In this document: piece by piece, positions 54,328-63,901 of the stretch | Position numbering within the stretch: position 1 is the first letter of the stretch | How the letters are laid out: each line of letters starts with the position of its first letter | Source of the DNA: Desulfovibrio intestinalis | GTDB taxonomy: Bacteria; Desulfobacterota; Desulfovibrionia; Desulfovibrionales; Desulfovibrionaceae | Direction: 5' to 3' | Assembly: GCF_014202345.1 (NCBI RefSeq) | Contig: NZ_JACHGO010000005.1 | Location: forward strand, 310,001 to 374,000 | Length of the DNA: 64,000 bases | The notes under the pieces: generated by a model | What the model was told of the DNA's origin: nothing | Databases searched by the model: none | What the model saw: the letters and a program-made list of their open reading frames with translations, nothing else | Translations under genes and position numbers: made by a program

Positions 54328-55305
54328 ATGAGCACCTTTAATCGCTTTTTAAAGCCTTCCCTCAGCGGGCGCTGGCTTATTCGCCGAAGGCCCAACAGCC
54401 TGCCGCGGTATTGGCGCAACATCAGCCAAGCCAGCGGAGCAGACAACTATGTGCGCTTTCGCGACTGGTTGTTGGTGCTCAACGCCTGCAATATCCCACA
54501 CAGAACGGTCTCTATGTCCGGCAGGGAACAGATTTATGTTCCTCCGCTTATGGAAGGCATAGCTCTGGCGGAGCTTGATGCATTCTCTAAAGAAAGCAGC
54601 AGGTTAGAGCCTGTTTCTACTCCAATGCACATGCATCGGCATTATGCAGTTGCCCCCCTTTTTCTATTGCCCCTGCTTGTCTGGCATAGCTGGAGAGTGG
54701 GCTGGTGGCCCGCACCGTCTTTTTTGCCCCCTCCGGACACTTGGGCGGACGTGGGGATGCTCGACAACATACTCGTGTATATCTATGGCCAATGGTATCG
54801 GCTGGCCACAGCGCTAACCCTGCATGTCGGGCTTACTCATCTGTGCGGCAACCTGGCTTTTGGCTCCCTATTCATCTCTCTACTTGCCCGGCTCACAGGT
54901 ATAGGCCGCGCGCTATGGCTTACGGTAGCCGGGGGCATCATAGGCAATGGATTAACCGTGCTTTTGCGGCCAAAACTCGTCACAAGTATGGGATTTTCCA
55001 CTGCTCTTTTCGCTTGCGTGGGGGCATTGGCCGGATTTATGGCCATGCACCACAGCCAAAGACGCAAGGCTGTCTTACCAATAGCAGCAGGCATAGCCAT
55101 TTTAGCCATGCTCGGCACTGAAGGCGAAAACACAGATTACGCTGCTCATATTGCAGGCTTGTTTAGTGGTATGATGCTTGGCACATGGGAAGCTTGGCGC
55201 TTGCGTAAAAACTGGCCCGCGCTGCCGGAGCTGCTAGCTGGAACTTTGGCTATAGCCCTACCTGTCGCAGCCTGGTACTGGGCCTTTTCTGTGTTGAACA
55301 GATAG
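54328..55305 (+). CDS. Rhomboid-family intramembrane serine protease
   Basis: A 325-residue protein. Residues 1-105 form a cytoplasmic domain (DNYVRFRDWLLVLNACNIPH, a small rhomboid-associated fold). The membrane core follows: HVGLTHLCGNLAFGS (the HxxxHxxxN element of the oxyanion region), the nucleophile in SMGFSTALFACVGALAG (GFS), and the catalytic His in YAAHIAGLFSGMMLG. It should cleave single-pass membrane proteins inside the bilayer. ATG 54328 has no ribosome site and nearly touches the rpmB terminator; a later start is possible but would trim the N-terminal domain. Confidence 0.85.
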   Translation: MSTFNRFLKPSLSGRWLIRRRPNSLPRYWRNISQASGADNYVRFRDWLLVLNACNIPHRTVSMSGREQIYVPPLMEGIALAELDAFSKESSRLEPVSTPMHMHRHYAVAPLFLLPLLVWHSWRVGWWPAPSFLPPPDTWADVGMLDNILVYIYGQWYRLATALTLHVGLTHLCGNLAFGSLFISLLARLTGIGRALWLTVAGGIIGNGLTVLLRPKLVTSMGFSTALFACVGALAGFMAMHHSQRRKAVLPIAAGIAILAMLGTEGENTDYAAHIAGLFSGMMLGTWEAWRLRKNWPALPELLAGTLAIALPVAAWYWAFSVLNR

Positions 55306-55439
55306 AGTCACAAAAATCATCTGCGCAACGTATTGGATTTGAATATTTGCAAACCCTAAAAAGTATGACAATCGACTTGAAACTCTTTCAAATACCAAAT
55401 GCTTGTGGCGCGCGGCTTGAAAAGTTTATTCGACACTAA

Positions 55440-55484
55440 AAAGTAGAGGCCCCACGGAAATCCGTGGGGCCTCTACTTTATTCT
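55440..55484. terminator. Bidirectional terminator between rhomboid and rubredoxin genes
   Basis: Perfect 18-bp stem AAAGTAGAGGCCCCACGG/CCGTGGGGCCTCTACTTT with an AAAT loop. It has T-rich 3' flanks in both directions and serves both converging units. Confidence 0.9.
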
Positions 55485-55520
55485 TGACCACTTCGTATTA
55501 GCAAAATGGCAAGTGCACTA

Positions 55521-55709
55521 TTAGCTTTCGTCGCTCAATCTACGAAAACTTTTTTTACCAGCTCCGCAGACAGGGCAATGCCAATCTTCGGGTAAATCTT
55601 CAAATTTGGTTCCAGCGGGAACTTTGTGACGTTTATCTCCGCGATCGGGGTCATAAACATAGCCACAGTTCACCATTTGACAACGCCACATATCTTGGGG
55701 ATCAGCCAC
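55521..55709 (-). CDS. Rubredoxin, Rd-2 type with Cys-X4-Cys
   Basis: A 62-residue rubredoxin. The C-terminal cluster is normal ([13 protein letters not shown]). The first cluster is [14 protein letters not shown], with four residues between cysteines instead of two; this spacing is known from rubredoxin-2 of D. desulfuricans ATCC 27774. It is a small cytoplasmic electron carrier. It starts 23 nt after bfr on the same strand, matching the known bfr-rubredoxin operon, where it is thought to reduce the bacterioferritin for iron release. Confidence 0.93.
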   Translation of the reverse strand: MADPQDMWRCQMVNCGYVYDPDRGDKRHKVPAGTKFEDLPEDWHCPVCGAGKKSFRRLSDES

Positions 55710-55732
55710 GGTGCCTCCCTTGGTTATGGCAA

Positions 55733-56272
55733 CTATTCAGCAGTCGCGGTAGCAGTAACAAAGCCCTTGCTGGCGGTCCCGGTAGATGAGGGGGTGCCGG
55801 CAATTTTGGCCAGATAAGTATCGCCCAATTTGTTAATATGCCCACCAATATTTTCATAATAGGTCAGATGGGCCTGCTCTTCTTCAATAATGCGCTCAAA
55901 AAGACGAGCTGTGACAATATCGCCCTGCTCTTTACAGGTGTTAAGGAATTGGCTGTACGCTTCAATGGTGGCGTCTTCCTGGTTGGCATCGCTTTCGTAG
56001 ATAGCGGGCACATCCTGTCCGGTGACGACTTTGCCTTCTTTTTGAGAAGTGGGTTCACCGCCAAGTTCCTTAATCCGTTCTGCAAAATTTTCAGCGTGGC
56101 GCATTTCGTCAATGGCGATAAGTTTCATGTTTGCAGCCAGTTCACCATAGTCCATGTCATCCAAGCTGTAGTGCTGGTTCATGTACTGGTGTATAGCGTG
56201 CAACTCCATGGCGCGAGCCTTGTTAAGAACTTCAATCACCTTGGCCTTACGGTTTTCTCTATTTTCTGCCAT
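55733..56272 (-). CDS. bfr: Bacterioferritin
   Basis: A 179-residue ferritin-like protein. ATG 56272 follows AAGGAG; upstream in-frame codons are not needed. Ligands of the di-iron centre are visible in [28 protein letters not shown] and [14 protein letters not shown]; a Met near residue 57 ([12 protein letters not shown]) is the expected haem ligand. The sequence closely resembles, from memory, the D. desulfuricans protein that carries Fe-coproporphyrin III. It stores iron and consumes oxidants. First gene of the bfr-rubredoxin operon. Confidence 0.93.
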   Translation of the reverse strand: MAENRENRKAKVIEVLNKARAMELHAIHQYMNQHYSLDDMDYGELAANMKLIAIDEMRHAENFAERIKELGGEPTSQKEGKVVTGQDVPAIYESDANQEDATIEAYSQFLNTCKEQGDIVTARLFERIIEEEQAHLTYYENIGGHINKLGDTYLAKIAGTPSSTGTASKGFVTATATAE

Positions 56273-56506
56273 TCCGAAACTCCTTGGTGTTATAATCAGG
56301 TATGTCTCATTTATAAACCGATTTGAAAGAACATACAAGCAGGTCGCCGTTGGAAATACCGAACAAAGGAGCGGAATAAATTAAAGAAAACTATGTGCGC
56401 AATTTCTGAGGCCTAAAAACTGCTGGTGCATCATAAAAGTTGCCGACAATGCAGCCCTAGAGCAGGTTCATCTGGCCCTCAAATGCAACAATGAGCAAAA
56501 ATAGGC

Positions 56507-56917
56507 CTAGTGGCTGGTGCTCCGCACACGCCCAGCACAATCTTGACAAATGCCGTCATACTCGATGCGTGAATTAAGTACGGAAGCAAATCCTTCCACA
56601 TCCATACCATCGACAGAAGGAGCCTCACGAGGAGTCATCACGTCGCCAATACGGCCGCAATGTACACAACGCACATGCTGATGACGCGAAATGTCGCCAT
56701 CAAATCGCTTTGTGGAGCCTGCTGCCTCAAGGCGTCGAATTTCACCGCTGTCTGCCAGAAAATCTAGGTTGCGATAAACTGTCCCAAGGCTGATTCTCGG
56801 TAGACGCTCTCGCACAATACTGTAGAGCTCATCTGCTGTTGGATGTGTTTTTGTTTTGCGCAACTCTTCCAAAATTACCGCACGCTGGCGGGTCATTCTT
56901 GTTTGAACTTGAGCCAT
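56507..56917 (-). CDS. Fur-family regulator, PerR-like
   Basis: A 136-residue regulator. ATG 56917 follows GGAGAG; longer in-frame starts lie over the likely operator. Winged-helix domain (TRQRAVILEELRKTKTHPTA; LGTVYRNLDFLADSGEI) and a metal-binding half with FDGDISRHQHVRCVHCG and a second CQDC pair (structural zinc). The HxH arrangement and compact size favour PerR-type peroxide sensing over classical Fur. It lies upstream of the bfr operon on the same strand and may control it. Confidence 0.85.
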   Translation of the reverse strand: MAQVQTRMTRQRAVILEELRKTKTHPTADELYSIVRERLPRISLGTVYRNLDFLADSGEIRRLEAAGSTKRFDGDISRHQHVRCVHCGRIGDVMTPREAPSVDGMDVEGFASVLNSRIEYDGICQDCAGRVRSTSH

Positions 56918-56934
56918 ATTACTCTCCATATGAT

Positions 56935-56947
56935 AGTAAAAATTACT
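56935..56947. promoter_or_regulatory. Palindrome at the regulator's own start, candidate Per/Fur box
   Basis: AGTAAAAATTACT, arms AGTAA/TTACT around three A, within the AT-rich ATAGTAAAAATTACTGTTAT, 18 nt before the PerR-like start codon. The position fits autorepression. It resembles but does not equal the B. subtilis Per box. Confidence 0.45.
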
Positions 56948-57857
56948 GTTATCGAGGATTGCTGTCAAGCCCCATCTCAGCAAAAAAGCACGCAAGTTTT
57001 TTTTGCTGTCCAGGTTTTACAAGCCGAATAGCTAACAAGCCAATAAATACGAAAACTGCAAAGATGTTGGCCGCATAATAGACATATAATTACATGCAGC
57101 AACTTCATATTGTTTACAGCAGCAACGTAGTTGTAAGCATAACCTTCGACATTAACAATGCGAACAGGCAGTATCGTTAGATTGAAAAGTATTACATAAT
57201 ATACTTTACTTACCGACAGGATAAATTTAGCGCAGTTATTCTGTCACAATACTTATTGGTCGCATATCCACAGTGACTTCACTTCGACAGGAGAAGTTCT
57301 TTAGCCAGGACCGTGTAGCCAGACTGGTCCCGGCTCCCCCATAAACCATCGACTCCCGCCGAAACTAAAAACCGCTAACGCACCAAGCAGCTTAAACATC
57401 TCACTTATGCGCAAGGCAAGCTCTGACGATATCGTTTGCCTTGATTGCATGCGCCACAAAATGTCTCCCACAATTTGTAAGAAACCGCTTTTTCATGACA
57501 TGTGCGAGGTCAGAGCCTTGCATTCATTTGTGTTTGTTAGCTTACCTAACATAACTGTAAATAAACACAATTGTGAAGTAACAGCATGTTATCAAGACAC
57601 TGCTGCCTGCATTAAAACGCCAAATACAAGCCACAAAATACGGCATTGCTGCCGCACCCTGCACTTCTACTGCTTCTTACGAATCAAAGGAGTTTGGTAA
57701 GTTATAAAACTTCCAACAGGAGGTCAAGCAAGAAGCATAATATAAGCTGTTGTATTCGAAGGTTTACAAGCAATGAATCGTATTATTTGGAAATTTTATA
57801 TAATAAAACTTGACGCATTGTACCATATCAGCGTCATAAATTACACTACAGCTGAAG
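56948..57857. other. Long intergenic region
   Basis: The first part is the promoter of the PerR-like gene. I find no frame with a ribosome site; a 97-codon + frame at 57407 looks random. An inverted repeat AAGGCAA/TTGCCTT spans 57412-57441. TACAGCTG/CAGCTGTA at 57847-57868 overlaps the end of the glucokinase gene and could act as a weak terminator. A small RNA cannot be excluded. Confidence 0.4.
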
Positions 57858-58910
57858 CTACAGCTGTACATTTGAATATATCTGCCCGTTCTCTTGTAAC
57901 ATTGCCTGACCTGCAAAAGCTGCCCCCCAGAGGCCACTATCGGTATCTGTTACAAGATATACAGGAGTATCCTTCAAAAGTGGTGCAATAGCGCCAGGGT
58001 CCGCGCGCAAAGCTTCAGCGAACACTGCATTGGTGACACAATGCGGGTTTGCAGCAGCAATTCCCCCAGCTATCCACAACCCACCAGTGCAAAGAGTGGA
58101 CAACATCCAGCCTCTGCAAAATCGGCCCAAAAAACGCGAGTACCATCGCAGCGTTGGGGTCTCCCCTTCTAGAGCCTGCGCACCGACCTGTGCAGGCTTA
58201 AGAAGTTGACCGGTCAGATAATAATGCAATATGGCAAGGCCATCGCCACAAAGAACATTCTCTGCACTGACAAAAGGCCGCCCCAGTTCTCTACATAAAA
58301 AACGCCTGTATTCCTGTTCCTCTTCGCCCAAAAAAGCAAAAGCGGCGTGACCAGCCTCGCTGGGAACAGGTATCCACCCCTTTCCAGCAACAGGTAAAAG
58401 GCAGGCTGCTCCAAGTCCAGTGCCAGCCCCAATAATGGCACGAGCCCTTCCGCTGCTCTCTGTTAAAAAGCCACACCCCACTGCTCCTGCAAGCTTTGGA
58501 GTACCTGCTGGTTCAAGCACGGAGGCAATTGGTGAATCAGCAACACTCAGAGCATGAGTTCCTGGTGGCGCCAACGTGGCATAAGCTTGAAGGGTAAAGT
58601 CATTAAGAAGCAGGCAATGTTCAATCTGGCGTAGGGCTGGCACTTCTGCAAGGTCTACATCCAAACTTCCGTTGGTGAGTCGCCCTCTTTGCCCATCTAC
58701 TGGACCAGCCAGCCCGACAACAATGGCGGCGGCGTTTTCAATTGGCAGGGATAATTTTTCAGAAAGAGCTGTAAATAGTGCTTGGCCGTTGCTCAAAGAG
58801 TTGGAACTGATTCTTGTTGAGAACTCTAGAGCCAGCGTATCGTTCTCAAGGATGAAGCTGCCGAATCGGCAGTTGGTGCCGCCTACATCGGCCACGAGGA
58901 TTCTCTGCAT
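57858..58910 (-). CDS. glk: Glucokinase (Glk family)
   Basis: A 350-residue kinase of the bacterial glucokinase family. The N-terminal phosphate loop is LVADVGGTNCRFG, the sugar-site motif LLLNDFTLQAYA, then RAIIGAGTGLGAACLLP, PSEAGHAAFAFLGEEE, and the C-terminal GGLWIAGGIAAANP. It phosphorylates glucose with ATP in the cytoplasm. It is 12 nt downstream of hldE, so probably the last gene of the envelope operon, and may feed hexose-phosphate to sugar-nucleotide synthesis. Confidence 0.9.
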   Translation of the reverse strand: MQRILVADVGGTNCRFGSFILENDTLALEFSTRISSNSLSNGQALFTALSEKLSLPIENAAAIVVGLAGPVDGQRGRLTNGSLDVDLAEVPALRQIEHCLLLNDFTLQAYATLAPPGTHALSVADSPIASVLEPAGTPKLAGAVGCGFLTESSGRARAIIGAGTGLGAACLLPVAGKGWIPVPSEAGHAAFAFLGEEEQEYRRFLCRELGRPFVSAENVLCGDGLAILHYYLTGQLLKPAQVGAQALEGETPTLRWYSRFLGRFCRGWMLSTLCTGGLWIAGGIAAANPHCVTNAVFAEALRADPGAIAPLLKDTPVYLVTDTDSGLWGAAFAGQAMLQENGQIYSNVQL

Positions 58911-58922
58911 GACAGATTCCTC

Positions 58923-60389
58923 TTAACGAGGGAGTTCACTTCCGCTTGAAGCGTCGATTTTGGACACGATGTTGGTTGTGCTGCACCCGTTAACTAGGTC
59001 AGCCAAATAGACTCGCCCGCCAGCTGCCTGCACTATATCCGCCCCTACTACAGTTTCCACTGTATAGTCGCTTCCTTTGACCAGCACATCCGGCTGCAAT
59101 ACCGTAATAAGATTCAGCGGTGTATCTTCATCAAAAAGCACTACGGCGTCTACACCATTGAGGGCAGCCAGCAACATAGCGCGGCTCTGCTCGTTCTGTA
59201 CCGGACGGCTTGGTCCCTTGAGGCGGCATACGGAGGCGTCAGAATTCAGCCCGACAACAAGGCGAGTTCCTTGAGCGGCACTTTGCCGGATAAGAGAAAT
59301 ATGGCCTGGATGCAGTAGATCAAAGCACCCATTAGTGAAAACAATACTCTCACCTTTTTTTCGCCAATCTTCAATTTTTTCAGCAAGATCTGCCAGCGTA
59401 TAAAGCTTGGGGTTATCTGCTCCCTGACGCAGAGCCTGTCTCAACTCAGTTATGCTGACAGGTGCGGTGCCCATTTTGCTTACAGCCACACCAGCAGCAG
59501 CGTTGGCTATATCCATACTTTCTTCCCAGGACAGCTTCTTGCCAACACAGGCAGCCAGAGTGGCAATAACTGTGTCGCCTGCGCCGGATACATCCGACAC
59601 CTCACGCACTATCGCACGAGTATACCGTGGCGATATATCCGGTGTAAAAAGTGCCATCCCCTTAGGGCCACGGGTTATAAGAACCCGCTTAATGGAATAG
59701 TTGGCTCGCATTTGGGATGCAAGCGTTTCACGCGTTTCACGGTTGAGTGGCATGTCTGGGTCTCTACCACAAACAGCATCAAACTCAAGCTGATTGGGGG
59801 TCACACAGTCTGCTCCCGCATAACGCTGCCACCGCAGTCCCTTGGGATCAACTAACACCTGAATGCCAAGACGGTGCGCTTCTTGTATAACAGGGCTACA
59901 CAAGCTTGTTCCCTGATCATTTTCCAGCAGCACGCCCTTACCGTAATCGGAAAGGACAACTACATCGCAGGAAGGCAGCAAATCACGCGCAGCCTGCCAC
60001 ATGGAGTCAAACTCCAGGGTTGTGGGACTGCGGCACTCTTCTTCATCCAAGCGCAGCAGCTGCTGCCCCTGAGCGAGTACCCGCGTCTTGCAGGTCGTGG
60101 TGCGTACTGTTGAGGATACGAGGCGAGATTCGATATCAGCATGTTCAAGGCTTTGGCAAAGATCAGTTGATGCCGCATCGGCACCAACAAGGCCAACCAG
60201 CACCGCCTTTGCCCCAAGATGAGTCAGATTGCGCGCAACGTTGGCAGCCCCGCCAGGTGCAAACCATCGTTTGTTTACGCCAACCACGGGTACAGGAGCT
60301 TCTGGAGAAATGCGCCCAACCTTGCCTGTTATGTAGCGATCCAGCATGACATCGCCCACAACCAGTATACGTACATTGTCAAAATTCAT
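58923..60389 (-). CDS. hldE: Bifunctional heptose-7-P kinase / heptose-1-P adenylyltransferase
   Basis: A 488-residue fusion with full-length domains. Residues 1-320 are a PfkB-type kinase (VVGDVMLDRYITGKVGRISP, GGAANVARNL, and the catalytic DVSGAGDTVIATLA). Residues about 350-488 are a nucleotidyltransferase with FTNGCFDLLHPGHISLIRQS (HxGH). Both steps make ADP-heptose for the LPS inner core, so this strain likely has heptose-containing LPS. It lies 39 nt after the ABC-glycosyltransferase gene on the same strand. Confidence 0.95.
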   Translation of the reverse strand: MNFDNVRILVVGDVMLDRYITGKVGRISPEAPVPVVGVNKRWFAPGGAANVARNLTHLGAKAVLVGLVGADAASTDLCQSLEHADIESRLVSSTVRTTTCKTRVLAQGQQLLRLDEEECRSPTTLEFDSMWQAARDLLPSCDVVVLSDYGKGVLLENDQGTSLCSPVIQEAHRLGIQVLVDPKGLRWQRYAGADCVTPNQLEFDAVCGRDPDMPLNRETRETLASQMRANYSIKRVLITRGPKGMALFTPDISPRYTRAIVREVSDVSGAGDTVIATLAACVGKKLSWEESMDIANAAAGVAVSKMGTAPVSITELRQALRQGADNPKLYTLADLAEKIEDWRKKGESIVFTNGCFDLLHPGHISLIRQSAAQGTRLVVGLNSDASVCRLKGPSRPVQNEQSRAMLLAALNGVDAVVLFDEDTPLNLITVLQPDVLVKGSDYTVETVVGADIVQAAGGRVYLADLVNGCSTTNIVSKIDASSGSELPR

Positions 60390-60428
60390 GGCAATTCCAT
60401 TTCTGTCTGTGGACGCAATAGTGCAGTC

Positions 60429-62393
60429 TCACAGCTTATGACAGGCTTCTTTGAAAAAAGCGTTCATGCGGGCTTCAACCCCGTCTTCATCAAGAAAAGC
60501 AGGTAAAGCACGACGGGCTGCATCACCCAGCCGCCGACGTTCATGAGGATTTGCAGCCAGCTCCTCAAGGATAGCGGCCAGCGCGATCACATCACTTTGG
60601 GGAAAGATTCGTCCGTTTTGCCCATTGGTTACGGCTTCTTTCTGACCAGGAAGATCACTGATCACCACAGCCACCCCAAAGGCCAAGGCCTCCACAAGTG
60701 CAGAAGGCAATCCATCCATATCGCCCTGCCGTGTTTTGCGGCCAGGAGCCACAAAAACATCCGCCTTATTATAAAGATCCGATATGTTCTCGTGAGGCAC
60801 CTGCCCCATAAACTGCACTTTACTTTGCAGGCCGAGTCTCCAGGCCAACAATCGTAAACGTAACCGATCAGGTCCACTTCCGACAAGCTTGAGCTTGAAG
60901 TCCAGGCCCCTATTCTTAAGAATTGCGCATGCCCGCAAAAGCACGTCATACCCCTTGCGTTGGCAAATAGTGCCTACAGCCAGGATATTCAATTCATTTG
61001 CTGGATTGTGGGTTGATGCAACAGGATCAGTATCTTCTTCTGGAGGCGTCAACGTTAAGGGGTCGCGCAGCACAACAAATTTGCTTTCTGGCACACTTGG
61101 CAACAGTTCGCACATGGCTTGACGCGTGGCATTTGTATCGCAGCGAACAAACACCGCATCCCTTACTTTTGATTCCCAATTCAAACCTGGGCTGGCAAGG
61201 TCATGTGATCGCACGGCGAAAGCATACGGAACCTCAAGCAAGCGCGAGGCCACCCAAGACGCCGTGGCGGGTCCGTGTGCTCCAGCGGCATAAAACATCT
61301 CGATGTTTTCTTCCACACCCCAGCGAGCCAATAAAGCCCCAGAGCCAAAAGAACGCAAATGATCCCACAGCCAGTGCCCCCAGCGCCCACGCCCAGGCAA
61401 GGTACGCCAAAGACCCCACAAGTTGGCAGAAGATCCCCGCATATGACGGAACATGTCCATGTAGGCCCCAAACATGCGCCAAGCACCAATACGCCGTACT
61501 GCGAGAGGTAAAGCGTACCCCTCAGGGCTACTTAAAAAACCATTATCCCGGATTGCATAGATACGCGAAAGCAGGCCACCAGCATGCAGATGATGTGCCT
61601 CGTTCATGAGGCACTGACCCGAAGCTTCAGGAAAACGTTCAGCTACCAGAGCTCCTCGAACTACAGGCTTGGGTCCAGCCAGAAGATTATATTTCTCCTG
61701 AGCGTCAATACACGGAATTTCACGCTTACGACAATGCAAAATACCGTCTTCAAGCGTATACACACTGTCACAAAACTCGGCCATCTTGGGGTCATGGGTC
61801 ACCACAACCATTGCCACACCACCAGTATGACAGAGGTTGCGAAAGTTATCCATGATGAGACGACTGGTTTTGGCGTCCAAAGCGCCAGTGGGTTCGTCAG
61901 CGAGAAGAATACGAGGATTGTTGACCATCGCACGCGCGATAGCCACGCGCTGCTGCTCACCACCTGAAAGGCGATTGCTGCGGTAATGTACGCGCGCTGA
62001 AAGGCGTACCAGTTCCAGAGCGCGGATTACCCTTTCCCACCGCTCCTGCGGAGGTACTTTTTCATAGATAAGGGGAAACTCTACATTTTCAAAAACAGTA
62101 GAGTGATCAAAAAGATTACTGGACTGCATGACAAAGCCCATAGTGCCACGCCTGAAGGCGGCAGTCTGCTCCCTGTCAAGATTCAAAACATTTTCGCCGA
62201 GGATTTCAAGAAAGCCAGCGTCAGGCGCGTGCAGCATGCCAAGCACATGCAGCATGGTAGATTTACCGCAGCCAGATGGCCCCATAATGGCGACCATTTC
62301 CCCGGGCTCTACTTCAATATTTACGCCGCGCAACACCGGAGCAAAGCCAGCATAGCATTTGTAGAGATCTTTGGCGACAATAACGGGAGCCAT
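60429..62393 (-). CDS. Fusion of LolD/MacB-type ABC ATPase and GT4 glycosyltransferase
   Basis: A 654-residue protein. Residues about 1-230 are a complete ABC ATPase: Walker [10 protein letters not shown], signature [15 protein letters not shown], Walker [13 protein letters not shown] and switch His in [10 protein letters not shown]. Residues about 250-654 are a GT4 glycosyltransferase: N-terminal [20 protein letters not shown], the [20 protein letters not shown] hinge, and the donor-site [20 protein letters not shown]. The frame is continuous. The ATPase partners the FtsX-type permease upstream. A fusion of export ATPase and sugar transferase suggests coupled glycosylation and transport of an envelope product, which is inference. 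Confidence 0.9.
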   Translation of the reverse strand: MAPVIVAKDLYKCYAGFAPVLRGVNIEVEPGEMVAIMGPSGCGKSTMLHVLGMLHAPDAGFLEILGENVLNLDREQTAAFRRGTMGFVMQSSNLFDHSTVFENVEFPLIYEKVPPQERWERVIRALELVRLSARVHYRSNRLSGGEQQRVAIARAMVNNPRILLADEPTGALDAKTSRLIMDNFRNLCHTGGVAMVVVTHDPKMAEFCDSVYTLEDGILHCRKREIPCIDAQEKYNLLAGPKPVVRGALVAERFPEASGQCLMNEAHHLHAGGLLSRIYAIRDNGFLSSPEGYALPLAVRRIGAWRMFGAYMDMFRHMRGSSANLWGLWRTLPGRGRWGHWLWDHLRSFGSGALLARWGVEENIEMFYAAGAHGPATASWVASRLLEVPYAFAVRSHDLASPGLNWESKVRDAVFVRCDTNATRQAMCELLPSVPESKFVVLRDPLTLTPPEEDTDPVASTHNPANELNILAVGTICQRKGYDVLLRACAILKNRGLDFKLKLVGSGPDRLRLRLLAWRLGLQSKVQFMGQVPHENISDLYNKADVFVAPGRKTRQGDMDGLPSALVEALAFGVAVVISDLPGQKEAVTNGQNGRIFPQSDVIALAAILEELAANPHERRRLGDAARRALPAFLDEDGVEARMNAFFKEACHKL

Positions 62394-62450
62394 GAATCAC
62401 CCTGTCCATAAACGGCCCCACCACAAAAACTGGGCAGAACCGAAATATTT

Positions 62451-63632
62451 TTACTCGAAACGCAGAGCCGTGACCACATCCATTCGGCTTGCCTGAACAG
62501 CCGGATATAGGCCACCAGCCACACCAATAACGGCGGAGAAAACAATACTGCCAAGACTACTGACCAGCAGTAGAGGATAGGAAATTCCAGTCCCCAGAGA
62601 TAAGGCGCCGACTTGAACCAAAGTAACGCCCACTGCAATACCTAGCACGCCGCCAGCCACGGATTTACACAAAGCTTCAGCCAAAAACTGGGCCAAAATA
62701 TCTGTGTCTGAACCACCCATGGCCTTTTTGAGGCCAACTTCTCGGGTGCGGGCTCGCACGGCTGCAAAAGTACCATACCAAATACCAAAGCCGCCCAGCA
62801 TAAGAGAAGCGGCAATACCAAGCCAAAGCAGAACTTCCACCCATAAAAACGTGTCTTGAATACGGGCCAGCTGATCTTCCTGGGTATGTACCACCAAGTA
62901 AGGCGCGCTTTGGTAATCCTTTACTACAACAGGAATTTCCTTGACCAAAGGTGGCACGTCCTGCCAGCCAATGGCACGCACAAAGAGCCGTGTAACCTTG
63001 TCACCGGCCCAATTTCTGTCAATCATAGTGGTGTAGGGCAAAAAACCGCCTTGAGACCAGCTGCCGAGCATTACCCCGCTGACTACTCCCACCACCTCAA
63101 AAACATCCTGCTGCAAAAACAACAGTTTTCCTACGGCATTGGCAGGATCGCCATAGAGATCCTGCGCAGCTTCACGACCCAACATGCACACACGCTTATG
63201 TGAAGTCACATCTTCAGTGTCCATGATGCGCCCGGCGACCAGCGTCAGAGAAAAAACATCAGAAAAATACTGGTCAACACCGATAAATCCAACATTGAGG
63301 GTACGCTCTCCCTCACCGCGAAGAACAAAACTTTTACCATCCCGGATATTCTGGCTCACCATGGACACGCCGGGCAAGCGGCGCAGAGCCTCAACTGCGT
63401 CGGGATAAAATCCGCGCATGGGTTGACCTGGGTACTGGGCGTCATCCATATAAACACGAATAACGTTAACGCCCCCCATCAGCACCATATCTTGCCCGAC
63501 TTTATAGCGAATTTCGCGCCCAAGCACAGCCAGTACAATAAAGGCTGTAATGCCCAGGGCGATGGACAATATCACCCCGAAGCCGCGCTGGCGTACAACC
63601 TGACGTAGGCTGACGCGAAAAAGGTCGGACAT
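62451..63632 (-). CDS. MacB/LolC-type (FtsX family) ABC permease
   Basis: A 393-residue permease, starting at ATG 63632 (MSDLFRVSLRQVVRQRGFGV); ATG 63641 is an alternative, and neither has a clear ribosome site. It has an N-terminal transmembrane helix (ILSIALGITAFIVLAVLG), a large periplasmic MacB-PCD domain, and three C-terminal helices with the FtsX core (RARTREVGLKKAMGGSDTDI). These permeases do not import; they power periplasmic or outer-membrane extrusion (lipoproteins, peptides, lipids). It pairs with the ATPase 57 nt downstream. Confidence 0.88.
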   Translation of the reverse strand: MSDLFRVSLRQVVRQRGFGVILSIALGITAFIVLAVLGREIRYKVGQDMVLMGGVNVIRVYMDDAQYPGQPMRGFYPDAVEALRRLPGVSMVSQNIRDGKSFVLRGEGERTLNVGFIGVDQYFSDVFSLTLVAGRIMDTEDVTSHKRVCMLGREAAQDLYGDPANAVGKLLFLQQDVFEVVGVVSGVMLGSWSQGGFLPYTTMIDRNWAGDKVTRLFVRAIGWQDVPPLVKEIPVVVKDYQSAPYLVVHTQEDQLARIQDTFLWVEVLLWLGIAASLMLGGFGIWYGTFAAVRARTREVGLKKAMGGSDTDILAQFLAEALCKSVAGGVLGIAVGVTLVQVGALSLGTGISYPLLLVSSLGSIVFSAVIGVAGGLYPAVQASRMDVVTALRFE

Positions 63633-63901
63633 GGCAATCATGGCAAAACCACTGTAAAAATATCCTTGAACAGACAATACACGCCAATGCTGCACACAGC
63701 ATGCGATACGTCGCCACAGGTGTCATTTATCAATCTATTCCGGATAGTTTACCGGAAAGCTCTTTTTTACTCGAAAATGGCTAATGACTATATAAGTCAG
63801 AAGAAGCACATGTCAAAGACTATCTACCTGCGCCGCTGGCCGGAAAAGTTTGAGTCCCCAACCTCATTCCCCAGATGGCAAAAAGTATTCCTACACACAC
63901 T

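Noticed and set aside
57407-57700. 97-codon ORF upstream of glucokinase
   Set aside because: No ribosome site and a random-looking Cys/His-rich translation.
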